DNA of 64,000 nucleotides from Castor canadensis (taxonomy: Eukaryota > Chordata > Mammalia > Rodentia > Castoridae), in contig NC_133398.1 of assembly GCF_047511655.1 (NCBI RefSeq), positions 56,270,638-56,334,637 on the forward strand, in the 5' to 3' direction. A program made the position numbers and the translations under genes. The notes under the pieces were generated by a model that was given only the letters and a program-made list of their open reading frames with translations, did not search any database and was not told the origin of the DNA. Below are positions 44,678-56,569 of this stretch, one piece after another; position 1 is the stretch's first letter, and each line of letters starts with the position of its first letter.

Positions 44678-47600
44678 ATGACAGGAATCACCACATACCT
44701 ATCAGTATTAACGCTTAATGTTAACAGACTTAATTCACCCATCAAAAGACACTGCTTGACGAAATGGATTAAAAAGGAAGATCCAACAATTTGTTGCTTA
44801 CAGGAGACCCAGCTCACCGATAGAAATAAGCATAGGCTTAGGATGAAAGGCTGGAAGAAGATTTACCAAGACAATGGCCCCCCAAAACAGGCAGGAGTAG
44901 CAATAGTTATCTCTGACAAAGTAGAGTTCAAACCTACATTGATCAACTGAGATAAAGAAGGACATTCCATACTAATAAAAGGGGAAATAGACCAAAAGGA
45001 AATAATAATCATCAATCTGTATGCACCCAATGTCAACAAACCCATTTTCATCAAACATACCCTGAAAGACCTAAAAGCATATATTAATGCCAACACAGTG
45101 GTCGTGGGAGACTTTAACACCTCATTATCATCGTCATCCAAACAAAAAATCAATAAAGATATTCAAGATCTAAAATATACAATAGATCAAATGGACCTAC
45201 TTGATGTCTACAGAACATTTCATCCAACTTCTACACAATATACATTCTTCTCAGCAGCCCATGGAACCTTTTCCAAAATAGATCATATCCTAGGGCACAA
45301 AGCAAGCCTCAGCAAATATAAGAAAATAGAAATTATACCATGCATACGATCTGATCACAATGCAGTAAAAGTAGAACACAACAACAAAAGTAAAGACAAA
45401 AAACATGCAACCAGCTGGAAACTAAGTAACTCACTACTTAATGAAGAATGGATCATCAACGAAATAAAAGAGAAAATTAAAAAGTTCCTGGAAGTCAATG
45501 AAAATGAAAACACAACCTACCGGAACCTATGGGACACAGCTAGGGCAGTCCTGAGAGAAGTTTATAGCCATGAGTGCATATATTACAAATCAATGACCTA
45601 ATGATACATCTCAAACTCCTAAAAAAAACAAGAACAAGCAAATCCCAAAACAAATAGAAGGAGAGAAATAATAAAAATAAGAGCTGTAATCAATGAAATC
45701 GAAACCAAAAAAACCATACAAAGAATTAATGAAACAAAAAGTTGATTCTTTGAAAAAATAAACAAGATCGATAGACCCCTGGGAAACCTGACTAAAATGA
45801 AGAGAGAAAAAACCCAAATTAGTAGAATCAGGAATGCAAAAGGGGAGATAACAACAAACACCATGGAAGTCCAGGAAATCATCAGAGACTACTTTGAGAA
45901 CCTATATTCAAATAAATTTGAAAGTCTTAAAGAAATGGACAAATTTCTAGATACATATGATCATCCAAAACTGAACCAAGAGGAAATTAATCAACTGAAT
46001 AGATCTATAACACAAAATGAAATTGAAGCAGCAATCAAGAGTCTCCCCAAAAAGAAAAGGCCAGGACCTGATGGATTCTCTGCTGAATTCTATCAGACCT
46101 TTAAAGAAGAACTGATTCCAACCCTCCTTAAACTGTTCTATGAAATAGAAAGGGAAGGAAAACTGCCAAACACATTTTATGAAGCCAGTATTACACTTAT
46201 CCCAAAACCAGGCAAAGACACCTCCAAAAAGGAGAACTGTAGGCCAATCTCCTTAAGGAGCATTGATGAAAAAATCCTCAACAAAATAATGGCAAACCGA
46301 ATTCAACAACACATCAAAAAGTTTATTCACCATGACCAGGTAGGCTTCATCCCAGGAATGCAGGGGTGGTTCAACATATGAAAATTAATAAACGTAATAA
46401 ACTACATTAACAGAAGCAAAGACAAAAACCACTTGATCATCTCAATAGCTGCAGAAAAAGCCTTTGATAAGATCCAACATCATTTCATGATAAAAGCTCT
46501 AAGAAAACTAGGAATAGAAGGAAAGTTCCTTAACATTATAAAAGTTATATATGACAAACCTACAGCCAGCATTATACTTAATGTTGAAAAACTGAAACCA
46601 ATCCCTCTAAAATCAGGAACCAGACAAGGATGTCCACTATCTCCACTCCTATTCAACATAGTACTGGAATTCCTAGCCAGAGCAATTAGGCAAGAAGAAG
46701 GAATAAAAGGAATACAAATAGGTAAAGAAACTGTCAAAATATCCCTATTTGCAGATGACATGATCCTATACCTTAAAGACCCAAAAAACTCTACTCAGAA
46801 GCTTCTAGACGTCATCAATAGCTACAGCAAGGTAGCAGGATATAAAATCAACATAGAAAAATCATTAGCATTTCTATACACTAACAATGAGCAAACCGAA
46901 AAAGAATGTATGAAACAATTCTATTTACAATAGCCTCAAAAAAAATCAATACCTAGGTGTAAACCTAACAAAGGATGTGAATGACCTCTACAAGGAAAAC
47001 TATAAACTTCTGAAGAAAGAGATTGAGGAAGACTATAGAAAGTGGAGAGATCTCCCATGCTCATGGATTGGTAGAATCAGCATAGTAAAAATGTCTATAC
47101 TCCCAAAAGTAATCTACATGTTTAATGCAATTCCCATCAAAATTCCAATGACATTCATTAAAGAGATTGAAAAATCTACTGTTAAATTTATATGGCAACA
47201 CAAGAGGCCACGAATAGCCAAGGCAATACTCAGTCAAAAGAACAATGCTGGAGGTATCACAATACCTGACTTCAAAGTATATTACAAAGCAATAATAATA
47301 AAAACAGCATGGTACTGGCACAAAAACAGACATGAAGACCAATGGAACAGAATAGAGGATCCAGATATGAAGCCTCACAACTATAACCAACTTGTCTTTG
47401 ACAAAGGAGCTAAAAATATATGATGGAGAAAAAGCAGCCTCTTCAACAAAAACTGCTGGGAAAACTGGTTAGCAGTCTGCAAAAAACTGAAATTTGATCC
47501 ATGTATATCACCCTATACCAAGATTAACTCAAAATGGATCAAGGATGTTAATATCAGACCACAAACTCTAAAGTTGATACAGGAAAGAGTAGGAAATACT

Positions 47601-48476
47601 CTGGAGTTAGTAGGTATAGGTAAGAACTTTCTCAATGAAACCCCAGCAGCACAGCAACTAAGAGATAGCATAGATAAATGGGACCTCATAAAACTAAAAA
47701 GCTTTTGTTCATCAAAAGAAATGGTCTCTAAACTGAAGAGAACACCCACAGAGTGGGAGAAAATATTTTCCAGCTACACATCAGACAAAGGACTGATAAC
47801 CAGAATATATAGGGAACTTAAAAAACTAAATTCTCCCAAAACTAATGAACCAATAAAGAAATGGGCAAGTGAACTAAAAAGTACTTTCTCAAAAGAAGAA
47901 ATTCAAATGGCCAAAAAACACGTGAAAAAATGCTCCCCATGTCTAGCAATAAAGGAAATGCAAATTAAAACCACACTAAGATTCCACCTCACCCCTGTTA
48001 GAATAGCCATCATCAGCAACACCACCAACAACAGGTGTTGGCGAGGATGCGGGGAAAAAGGAACCCTCTTACACTGTTGGTGGGAATGTAAACTAGTATA
48101 ACCACTCTGGAAAAAAATTTGGAGGCTACTTAAAAAGCTAAACATTGATCTACCATTTGATCCAGCAATACCACTCTTGGGGATATACCCAAAAGACTGT
48201 GACACAGGTTATTCCAGAGGCACTTGCACACCCATGTTTATTGCGGCACTATTCACAATAGGCAAGTTATGGAAACAGCCAAGATGCCCCACCACTGACG
48301 AATGGATTAAGAAAATGTGGTGTCTATACACAATGGAATTTTATGCAGCCATGAAGAAGAACAAAATGTTATCATTTGCTGGTAAATGGATGGAATTGGA
48401 GAACATCATTCTGAGTGAGGTTAGCCTGGCCCAAAAGACCAAAAATCGTATGTTCTCCCTCATATGTGGACATTAG
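44678..48476 (+). pseudogene. L1 ORF2 (endonuclease-reverse transcriptase), broken
   Basis: Encodes the enzyme that nicks target DNA and primes reverse transcription there. Recognisable parts in order: AP-type endonuclease (CLQETQ, LYAPN, GDFNT, SKIDHILG, RSDHNAV; catalytic residues present), RT ([11 protein letters not shown], and FADDMILYL near 46750), and a C-terminal Cys/His motif ([18 protein letters not shown]). Breaks: TGA at 44948, TAA at 45599 with several more stops to about 45750, TGA at 46379, two frameshifts at about 46915-46955, TGA at 47421, TAA at 48099. Several TGAs fit CGA-to-TGA decay. Last codons at 48474-48476. Confidence 0.92.
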
Positions 48477-48968
48477 ATCAAGGGCAAACACAACAAGGGC
48501 ATTGGACTTTGAGCACATGATAAAAGCTTTAGCACACAAGGGAGGGGTGAGGATAGGTAAGACACCTAAAAAACTAGCTAGCATTTGTTGCCCTTAACAC
48601 AGAGAAACTAAAGCAGATACCTTAAAGCAACTGAGGCCAATAGGAGAAGGGGACCAGGAACTAGAGAAAAGGTTAGATCAAAAAGAATTAACCTAGAAGG
48701 TAACACACACGCACAGGAAATTAATATGAGTCAACTCCCTGTTTGGGTATCCTTATCTCAACCAGCAAAAACACTTGTTCCTTCCTATTATGGCTTATAC
48801 TCTCTCTACAACAAAATTAGAGATAAGGGCAAAATAGTTTCTGCTGGGTATTGAGGGGGTGGGGCGGAGAGGGAGGGGGTGGAGTGGTTTGTAAGGGAGA
48901 AGGTGAGGGCTGAGGGGAGAAATGAACCAAGCCTTGTATGCACATATGAATAATAAAACAATAAAAAA
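48477..48968 (+). other. L1 3'UTR with G-rich tract and tail
   Basis: Contains a G-rich stretch at about 48846-48905 (tgagggggtggggcggagag), then aataataaaacaataaaaaa. G-rich 3'UTRs are a shared feature of mammalian L1s. Confidence 0.8.
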
Positions 48969-48981
48969 AGAATATTATTTC
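48969..48981. repeat. L1 target-site duplication, right copy
   Basis: agaatattatttc directly after the L1 A-rich tail. Exact match to the left copy. Confidence 0.9.
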
Positions 48982-49520
48982 ATACTGTAATAATAATCAG
49001 CACTTGTTCTTTGTTGTGCTGACTAATATTGCATTGTAAGGGTATTCCACAGTTTGAATTCATTGAAGGGTTGTTTCTACCTTTTAGCTATTATGAATAA
49101 TGATGCTGTGAACATTCATGCATAACATTTTGTGCAGACATGTTTTTATTTCTCTTGGATACAATACTAGGAGTGCATTTATGCGAACTCTGATTTTGTT
49201 CCATTTAAGGAACTGCCAAACTGCTTTCCAAAGTGGCTGCCCCATTTTATGCTCCTGTGAGCAATGTATGAGGTTCTGATTTCTCCACATCTTTGTCAAC
49301 ACTTTTTATTATCTGAGTTTTTAGTATAACCATCTTAGTGGTTGTGAAATAGTATCCTTCATAGTTTTGATTTGCATTCCCCTTATGACTAATCCCACTG
49401 AGCATGTTTTCATGTGTGCATTGAATATTTGCATAGTTGTTTAGAGAAATTTCTATTTTAGTTGTTTGCCCATTTTTTATATAGAGTTACTTGACTTTTT
49501 ATAGAAGCCTTGGTTTTTAT

Positions 49521-50430
49521 AGTATGGCAAAAAATGCATTGTTTTTGCATTTGTCTGTCTAGCACTCTGTTTCTCAGATCTGACTTTATTCCTTTTGGTT
49601 CTCAGGAGGCTGCCTGTCATATAATCCTTTCCATTCTGGCCACAGTGAATGGTCCAAAGATGAACAAGCAACTCAACTGGATTTAATCACAATCCTCCTC
49701 TGGGATTTTATGTATAAGCTAAGAAACTTTCTCTCAGCTCTGAAGACTGGAGGATGTAGCCTAGACAGTCTGTGTCTGTTATTAAAAGTGTTAGAAGAAA
49801 GAGAGGCACCTGTGGTAAAGTGCAAGCAACTATTTGTATGCTCAGTGTTCAAAAGCCAGTGTGCACTAAGAATGGTTTATAGCCTGACATTTTGTGTAGG
49901 CATGGTGAGGGGCATTTGTTTTTTGCTATGTGGGGCTGGAGGCCTGGGTGTGGGCTGGGAATCCCAACTGAGATGCTGAACTTTGGTTTTTAGTTTCTTC
50001 ACTTATTCAGTGGGACTTGGTGAGAGATTGATGGAGACATGTGCAAAGCACCTGGCAGCAGGGCAGGTTTGTGGTGCAGCAGGGCAGGTTTGTGGTACAG
50101 CAGGGAGGTCCAGGACAGGGGCTTATTACCAGAACTCTTTCCTCTTGATCAGTCTCTGGGGAGGACTGAGAACCACTGAGCTGATAGAAATCTCTGTTGT
50201 CCTGTCCAGTGCTGTGTGGGGGTGGGGAAGTCACCTGAGAAAAAATTTGTGTTGTGAGGGCCTTTGACACCTGCAATGAGAAGGAGCCACTTCTGGGTTG
50301 ATTTGGGCACAGGGAGGAACTCCAGAGACATGCGCCAGCCATTGGGCTGTTAGCAAGACCAAAGTCTGGGCCCTCAAAGTGAAAGTGGAGTTTTGGACCC
50401 AAGACCCAAACTCCTGAGATTCCATATGCC
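49521..50430. other. Unassigned sequence with short tandem repeat
   Basis: No gene or repeat family recognised. 50055-50096 is two exact 21-bp copies (gcagcagggcaggtttgtggt) plus a partial third. Open frames here are short or driven by the repeat. Confidence 0.4.
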
Positions 50431-50850
50431 AGGTCCGGCCACCTACCCCTAAACGCCATGTAAAGAGGCATAGTAAAGGCAGAGAAAGGAGGTTTATTAC
50501 ACAGCTTGGGGCATGCCGTGGGAAGAGGCAGAATAAGCACTCAGCTCATCTTCAGACATCTTTGGGGTACAGATATGAACTATAGGTTTAAATAGACCAA
50601 GGAACTGGGGGCCGGGGACAAAGCTATGCATAAACAGTCCCAGTCACATGTGTGACTGGTGGATCAGTCTTGGTCAGGCAGGTGGTCTGGTCCAGTTTGG
50701 GAAAGTTATCACCTGAAGTGAGTAATGTGATTCCTGTTTGAGAGGATTCTTGGAATAATTGTCCTCCCTGGGAAGGTGGCAGCTCCAGGTGGCTCCAGTT
50801 CATTGTCATAAAGATATTACCAGTTTAGTCCTTTTTGGAATCCAAGGTGA
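50430..50850 (-). mobile_element. Probable LTR, - strand (ends uncertain)
   Basis: On the - strand a TATA-like TATTTAAA (around 50589-50596) precedes an AATAAA (complement at 50491-50496, gtttattac) by about 100 bases. This is the spacing of an LTR U3-R-U5. The family is not recognised, and it differs from the ERV-A and ERV-B LTRs. Confidence 0.35.
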
Positions 50851-51116
50851 TTATAAAGTGACTGTGAAGAGACTGACTTAGAGTAAAGAGATACAATGGA
50901 GACAAAGATGCCCGACTTTTCCTGTTTTTAGTTAATTTATAGGCTCAAGTAAGTAGTCAGTGCTTTTTAGCAGAAGTAACTTGAGTGCCTCTTACAAAAA
51001 GACTCACAGAAGAGCTGTAGAGTCAGTGTTCTCACCCAAAGGCTTGCACACCCCTCTGGGGCACATGGCAATGTGCAAAGGTACCTTCTAGCTTTTGAAA
51101 AATAAAAGAACAAAAA

Positions 51117-51185
51117 GGACTGGGGATGTGGCTCAAGTGGTATAGCACATGCCTAAGAAACAGGAGGCCCTGAGTTCAAAAGTGT
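51117..51185 (+). mobile_element. ID-like SINE, 3' truncated
   Basis: ggactggggatgtggctcaa ... caggaggccctgagttcaaa. Confidence 0.75.
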
Positions 51186-51255
51186 GGAGTGCTGTGGCAC
51201 CTAGAGGGTGCAGCCACAGCTGCTCTCATGCATCCTGCAGTGTCCAGGACAACCC

Positions 51256-51310
51256 CAGAAAGAAAGAGGAAGGAAAAAAACAAGAGATGAAGGAAAAAAG
51301 GAAGGAAGGA

Positions 51311-51368
<58 letters not shown>

Positions 51369-51440
51369 GAAGGAAGGGAGGAAGAAAGGAGGGAAAGTTT
51401 TGAATAAGCAAAAGCAGAAAATGGAGAAAGAAGCCAAGTG
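51256..51440 (+). repeat. Long purine tract with (GA)n core
   Basis: About 180 bases almost purely A/G on the + strand. The (GA)n core is at about 51313-51365 with GGAA/GAAG repeats on both sides. Confidence 0.95.
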
Positions 51441-51506
51441 AGCTACTAGAGCTATTTGTAACTGAGATGCTCTCCTCCTCTATACTTGTCATTAAGTAAG
51501 GGAGGC

Positions 51507-51710
51507 AAGGTGGGTGCCAGTGGCTCATGCCTGTAATCCTAGCTACTTAGGAGGCAGAGATCAGGAGAGTCATGGTTCGAAGCTGGCCTGGGCAAATAGT
51601 TCTCAAGACCCAATCTCAGAAAAAAGAAAAAATTATGAAAAAGGGCTGGTAGAGTGGCTCAAGGTGTAGGCCCTGAGTTCAAGTCCCAGTGTGAGTGTGT
51701 GTGTGTGGGG
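51507..51710 (+). mobile_element. B1-ID composite SINE with (TG)n tail
   Basis: gtgccagtggctcatgcctg (B1-like), then ggctggtagagtggctcaag (ID-like with the central deletion), ending in a short TG repeat. Confidence 0.85.
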
Positions 51711-51719
51711 GAACAGTAT

Positions 51720-52841
51720 TGAGGGAGACAAAATTTTATGTCTGCCCTCTTAGAGTTTTTCAGCTAAACTTGAGCATTAAATTAACATCAGAAATATCAG
51801 CAGGAGAAAAGCACACAAATTTACATGGCAAAGGAGCCTTCAAAAGGAAATGAAAACTTAAAGACACAGAGTTGAACCTTTATTAAAAAAGTTGTACAAA
51901 AAGTAGTAAATGGGGCAATGGGGCTTGGTTTAGGTAGTTAACTAGGTAAAGAACAACTGGAAAGATCAGTGTTAGTTTAACAAGGTTGGTTTGGAGAGAC
52001 CTACCTCAGCTTAAACTTCCCATCTGTGGGGATAAGAATGATACTTTCCTTCTGGAATATAGAGGGCATCTTTCACATGGGATTGTCATGTGACAAGAAT
52101 AAAGGTCACAGTGATCTCTTGTACCTGCTGTTTTTCAAGTGCCTTTAACTTAAAATAGACAACATGCTAGAGTTGCATATTTGAAAGTGGAATGTTCTTA
52201 ACTGCTTCACTAGTGATTTCTTTTTTTAATCTTAAATTAGTTTGAGCTGATTTTCTCTCAAACCCAAGACTAATTAATATATGCAACAGTCTTCACAGGG
52301 CCTGTAAGACTTGGTCCAAAGCTCTCTGGTGCTGTCACTCCAGAGAATGAGATCATACTTCAAGTGGAAGAATCAGTCTAGCATGTATCTGGAGATATCG
52401 GCTCCAGAAGTGGAGGCCATTGAGGCTCTAAGCAATAGCAGGCCAGGGGAGACTCATTCAGAGTATAGCAGAGGAAGGTGGCTTATTGTCAGTCTAAGGT
52501 ATCCCATTGGAGAGCAGCAGCTTGAGAAGTGTGTGTTGCAGGGATCAGTGGGGAATGAAGAATTAGTGATAAGTACCAGCAGCAATCACAACAATATGGC
52601 AGTCGGCTGGGTTTTATCTTCTTGGGAAAATGCCATGGCAAAGATAGCTTCTGGCCCTGCAGCAAATTTGGCAGATGGGGTGTTGCTAGACCTGGTATTA
52701 GGATAATAGCAGATAATAGCAGAGAGGAGGTGTTGACATTACAGGGTCCTAGGAATAGAGTCCTTGTAGTTCTGGGTGAGCTTTGTCCAAATCTTCAGGG
52801 AGAAAACAACCCTAAGATTTCTTATTTGTGAATATTAGAAC
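51720..52841. other. Unassigned repeat-like sequence left of ERV-A
   Basis: Contains an open frame 52311-52706 that I do not recognise and treat as chance. Parts (gagactcattcagagtatag) have the feel of old LTR sequence, but no ends were found. Confidence 0.3.
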
Positions 52842-53262
52842 TGTTGGAATGAAAAACCCTCCAGTGCCAAAAACAGACACAAGAGACAGAAAATCTTGAC
52901 AAGGCAATTTCTTTTGATCAAAAGGGTGTAAGCACATATTCGCTGTGAGCAGACACACAAGCATAAAATAGTTGACAGTTGCTTCTCCTTATATCCCTGA
53001 CACAGTTGTACCTGCCCCTTACCTGAGATTTTTCTAGGTCAAAGGTTCACAATCTTTCTGGATTGGCCAAAATGCTTGGGGGCTGGGTTAGGGCACAGAA
53101 TTTGGCAGGCAATTTTCTTGGGCAATGGGGCTGTACAAGAATCCAGAAGAAGAAACAGGAATCCTTTAAACAATGCAAGTCACCTAAGATGGTGACCTGA
53201 GGAATTTTAAGAACTCTAAGAGGGTGAAATATACTTTGATAGAAAAGATTATTTTTCTTACA
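52842..53262 (-). mobile_element. ERV-A 3' LTR (421 bp)
   Basis: On the - strand it starts TGTAAGAA directly after a polypurine tract (AGGAGGGGGGAAA, complement at 53265-53278) and ends CATTCCAACA. A CCAAT box (complement about 53061-53068) and a TATAAG box (complement 52988-52993) are correctly ordered. The other LTR is not in the window. Confidence 0.8.
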
Positions 53263-53279
53263 ATTTCCCCCCTCCTGAT

Positions 53280-55200
53280 TTAAATTCTTTTCTTAAACTT
53301 ATTTAGGAGCTGTTGGTTCTCATGTTTCAGTGTTTCTAATAGGAACAAATTATTTGGGTAGGGCGGGGGTGATTGCTTGGTGAGGGTTGTCTCAATTAAC
53401 CGCTGTATGAATCCTCGAACACAAGGCATTATGCAGCATCCTACTAAAATTAAAACTCCAGCCACTACAACCAAGGAGGTTAAGATTGAGGTTATCCAGT
53501 CCTTCTGTCTCCCAAACCATTTCTCCATTAAGTTAGTGAGGGGATCATTTATACCTGAACTTTCAGCTACCTTGCTGGATAGGGTATTTAATCACTGTAG
53601 GGCCTTAGTAATAGTTCTATCGGGGGCTGTACTATTTGGTATATATGTGCAACATGAAAGTCCAATTATTATGTAAATTCCTGCCTTTTTGGCTAACATC
53701 ATTTCTAATGCTAGCCTATTCTCCCAAGCCATCTGACTAGTTAGTCCCAATTGCTCTGCTATTCCTTTGATAGCATCCCTGGTATAGTTAACAAACCTTT
53801 GTTGGTTATAATAAATATAATTAACCTGCATTTTTATTTGTGGTGGACCACCAAAAGAGTAGTTATTCAAATTCTGTTGCAATTTGATTTCTGGCTTTGA
53901 ATTCATTTGGTATCCTCTAGGAGCCCCAATGAGATCAATGTAAACATAGGGATCCAAGGAGCCTCTGTGGCTGGCTGCAACGTCCGTGGCTATGTCTCTC
54001 CTTTCCCTAGGTGTTGTGGCATGGGCTGGGGATCTAAATGCTAGGGTGAAATGGATTGCCAACTGCACCAAAGCACAGGTGCCTGCCCAGTTACCTGGGA
54101 GAGTCTCAAGTAAAGGTCCTCTGCAGTACCACCAGACATCGGCTTCGCCCACCGACAGTGTGGACTGGTTTGTGAGACTGTGGAAGGACTGGCTTTCACT
54201 GCATCCCATCAGGTTTCCCACATTTGTCAACCGTTCCCCCGTCTGGTGAGACATGGGGTATAATTGACGTCTAGGATGGGTGGCCTAATAGTCCTTGGGG
54301 GCTGACCTGTAGGACCTCTGACCTCTGGGAACAGTAGTGATAGCATCTGGCAAGATTCGTTGCCCCAAGCCTTGGCATCCTAAAACAGAGCCAACACGCA
54401 GTACAATCCATTTGGGTCAGAGGACCATCCTAATGAAAATGGGACCACCTGAGACTCTGGCCTCCCAGTAGTACAAACATAGCAATCTCTCTTATTTAAT
54501 GTGTGGACAGCATTTTATCCCTTCATCCAAACATTTGTATTTCTGTACCCAATTTTAATAGCCACAGTTTGTCTTAGGTCCCTGACTTCTACTACAGCTA
54601 CCTGTAGTAGAGTTCGATTGTTGTACAAACGTGGAGGTAGAACTGGGTGTCACCTAGGAGAGGTTGGGAGCTAGATGGAGCTTAAAGGTACCTAACAGGT
54701 CTGTCCCTGAGACATCTGCCCCAACCCATATCTACAAAATATAGATGGTCCTTGTGTCATACTCCAAGGACTTTCTGTGACTAATCTAAGTGGGTTATAT
54801 TATTTATCTTTACAAGTAGGAGAGGGGTGTGTCTGAAACAGCTGTAGTTTTGACTGTAGTCTGTTAAAAGACTGTTGATTGTTTTAGATGGTAGAAATTG
54901 GAATCTTTCCAGTGCCCTGGGGTCTGGTCCAGCCCTTAGGATTGTCAAAAGGGAGAAGTGTATCCTTTATACCCAGTATTTCACCCCACATCTGTTCACT
55001 CTGGACAGATATCAGCTTCCCTGTGGATTCTGGGATGGGGCACATATAAAAGGAGTATCTTTGGAGCTGGAGTTAGGACATAAGGCCTCCACAAGGAAGG
55101 ACCTGGCATGCATTGAATTCAACAGTTAAGGGAAAAGTACTCTGAGTTACATTAATAATAAACATACAATTTCCCAAACAAAAGAGAAAGAATGATTTCA
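53280..55200 (-). pseudogene. ERV-A env (surface + transmembrane), decayed
   Basis: Envelope glycoprotein gene of an endogenous retrovirus. The SU part (about 55200-54300) has many stops, but a CYVC (CXXC-type) motif survives near 54470-54490. From 54254 down the frame is open: VWWYC block, a basic RERR site, the block VNYIYYNQQRFVNYTR, then the membrane-proximal part, with one stop between 53592 and 53528. After that come LMEKWFG, a hydrophobic anchor (ILTSLVVVAGVLILVGCC) and a tail with PPPY. At the usual CX6CC site the first Cys is Tyr (YIIIGLSCC). Class I-like by these features. Non-functional. Confidence 0.82.
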
Positions 55201-55259
55201 CTATAGTCTTTTAAAGATTACTCTGGTGTTGCCTGGATGTGAGAGCACAGTCCTTTGTT

Positions 55260-56560
55260 CTTTCTGGTTAGGTGGGGGTGCCTTCTTTACCTGTGTGTGA
55301 TGAGTCCACCCCTTTTCCACAGTCTGGATGGCTGTTTCCATGGTCAGCAGGACAAGGAAGGGTCCTTCCCAAGCTGGCCTGAGCTTTTTTTCTTTCCAGG
55401 TGGATCAGCACATAAATTGCCAGGCTAGTACGGGTGAATGGGAAAGTCAAGTGGAGGAGCCTGTGCTAACAACCCCTTTTTCCTAAGAGAAAGTAAGGTA
55501 GAAGACAATCCAAGTATATGATATTTGAGGAAATAGTCTTTGGTTTCAAGGGAAGGCACATCAGTAACAGAGCTAAGGTAAGGAAGCCCACAAAGCATTT
55601 CATAAGGGAGAGGTCAATGTTCTTCTGAGGGGGTGTCCTAATCCTGAGTAGTGCTATAGGAAGGCATTTAATCCAAGGTAATCTGGTTTCTAAAACTAAT
55701 TTATTGAGCTGATTTTTAAGAGTCTGATTCATTTGACCTCTAGAACTTTCATAAGTCCCTTAAGGACATTGGCAGTGAAGTGACTTCCATTGTCTGAGTC
55801 TATATTTTCTACAACTCCAAATCTTGGGATGATGTGTTCTAGTAATGCCCTAATTAGACTTGTAGCAGTGGCCCCCAGGAGAGGGATGGGCTCAACCCAC
55901 TAAGTGAGATGGTCTACAATAACCAGGAGGTAGTTAAGACAACCTATTTTGGGCATCTCAGTGTAATCTACCTGAATGCTTTGGAAGGATTGCCACCCAG
56001 GATTTCTACCTCCAGCTGGTTTCTGCCTCAGGGGTTGCTTGTTCATTCTTCAACAAGTGAGACACCCTTCTGATAATTGTTTGGCTAGTATATAGGTTCC
56101 TATACACCCTCAGGCTTGCAAAACTATGTCACACATGGCCTGGGGTCCCCAATGGCTTCCCTGACTGAGATAGGTAAGGAATCCTTTCATTAGGGGCTTT
56201 GAGATCATTTCCCTCCGATCAGGGAGAAACCATTTTCCCTGTTCTGTCCTGATTGCCCCAAGTTTTTTTTTTTTTTTAGTTGTTCTTCCTCAGGAGGGGT
56301 AAAGATAGGGATAATGGGAGGAGCAGGAAGGTGTGGGATAAGACAGAAGACTGGGACCTCGGGGATGAGAGCAGCTTGTTTCACTGTCTCATCTGTGAAA
56401 GAATTACCCAAGCCTCAAAGTTTACCCCCTTTTGGGGTCCTGGCACATGGACTATGCTATTTCTTTGGGTAGTTTTAGACTCGCTAGTATTTGTTGAATT
56501 AATTCCCCATGCACCAAGTCTCGACCCTGCTGTTGATTAAACCCTGTTCCATCCAGATTT
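55260..56560 (-). pseudogene. ERV-A pol (RNase H end and integrase), decayed and truncated
   Basis: Going down the - strand: RNase H C-terminus (HGELIQQILASLKLPKE), then GNSFTDETVKQAAL near 56411, a linker, zinc-binding and DDE core (DSDNGSHFTA region about 55760-55800), MNQTLKNQLNKLVLE at 55732, and an SH3-like C-terminal part about 55450-55268. Many frameshifts and stops. The upstream part of pol is cut off where the ERV-B LTR begins. Confidence 0.8.
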
Positions 56561-56569
56561 TTCTGAAGG

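Larger units (their letters stand above)
41696..48968 (+). mobile_element. Nearly full-length L1 retrotransposon
   Basis: 7.27 kb including one SINE. Order: G-rich start with a YY1-like ccaagatgg (41711-41719), 5'UTR with tandem units, intact ORF1, 50-base spacer, damaged ORF2, G-rich 3'UTR, AATAAA-type tail (48947-48968), and 13-bp target duplications. ORF1 still open and an exact target duplication suggest modest age. ORF2 stops mean it cannot move on its own. Inserted + strand into an older antisense L1. Confidence 0.95.
41010..49520 (-). mobile_element. Ancient L1 (L1ME-like), antisense, split by later insertions
   Basis: Left part (about 41010-41140 and 41530-41682: ttcagtgaacttttgtatat; ggaggttacctattttgagc) and right part (48982-49520: agctattatgaataatgatg; aaggaactgccaaactgctt; gttttgatttgcattcccct) read as one continuous antisense L1 3' region once the inserts are removed. 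Interrupted by the LTR at 41141-41529 and the young L1 at 41696-48968. Confidence 0.7.
52842..56569 (-). mobile_element. ERV-A: class I-like endogenous retrovirus, 3' part
   Basis: 3' LTR, env and the pol end are all on the - strand in retroviral order. The 5' part (rest of pol, gag, 5' LTR) should lie beyond ERV-B, outside this window. It is heavily mutated, so older than ERV-B. Confidence 0.8.

Noticed and set aside
50007..50540. 177-codon - strand frame
   Set aside because: It runs through a 21-bp tandem repeat (CCTTNLP repeats) and LTR-like sequence. No recognisable domain.
51149..51441. Arg-Glu and Leu-Ser repeat open frames
   Set aside because: Both are translations of the (GA)n tract.
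52311..52706. 131-codon + strand frame left of ERV-A
   Set aside because: No domain, no splice sites, repeat-like surroundings. Could not be supported as a gene.
53986..54249. + strand frames across the ERV-A env
   Set aside because: Complement shadows of the - strand env.
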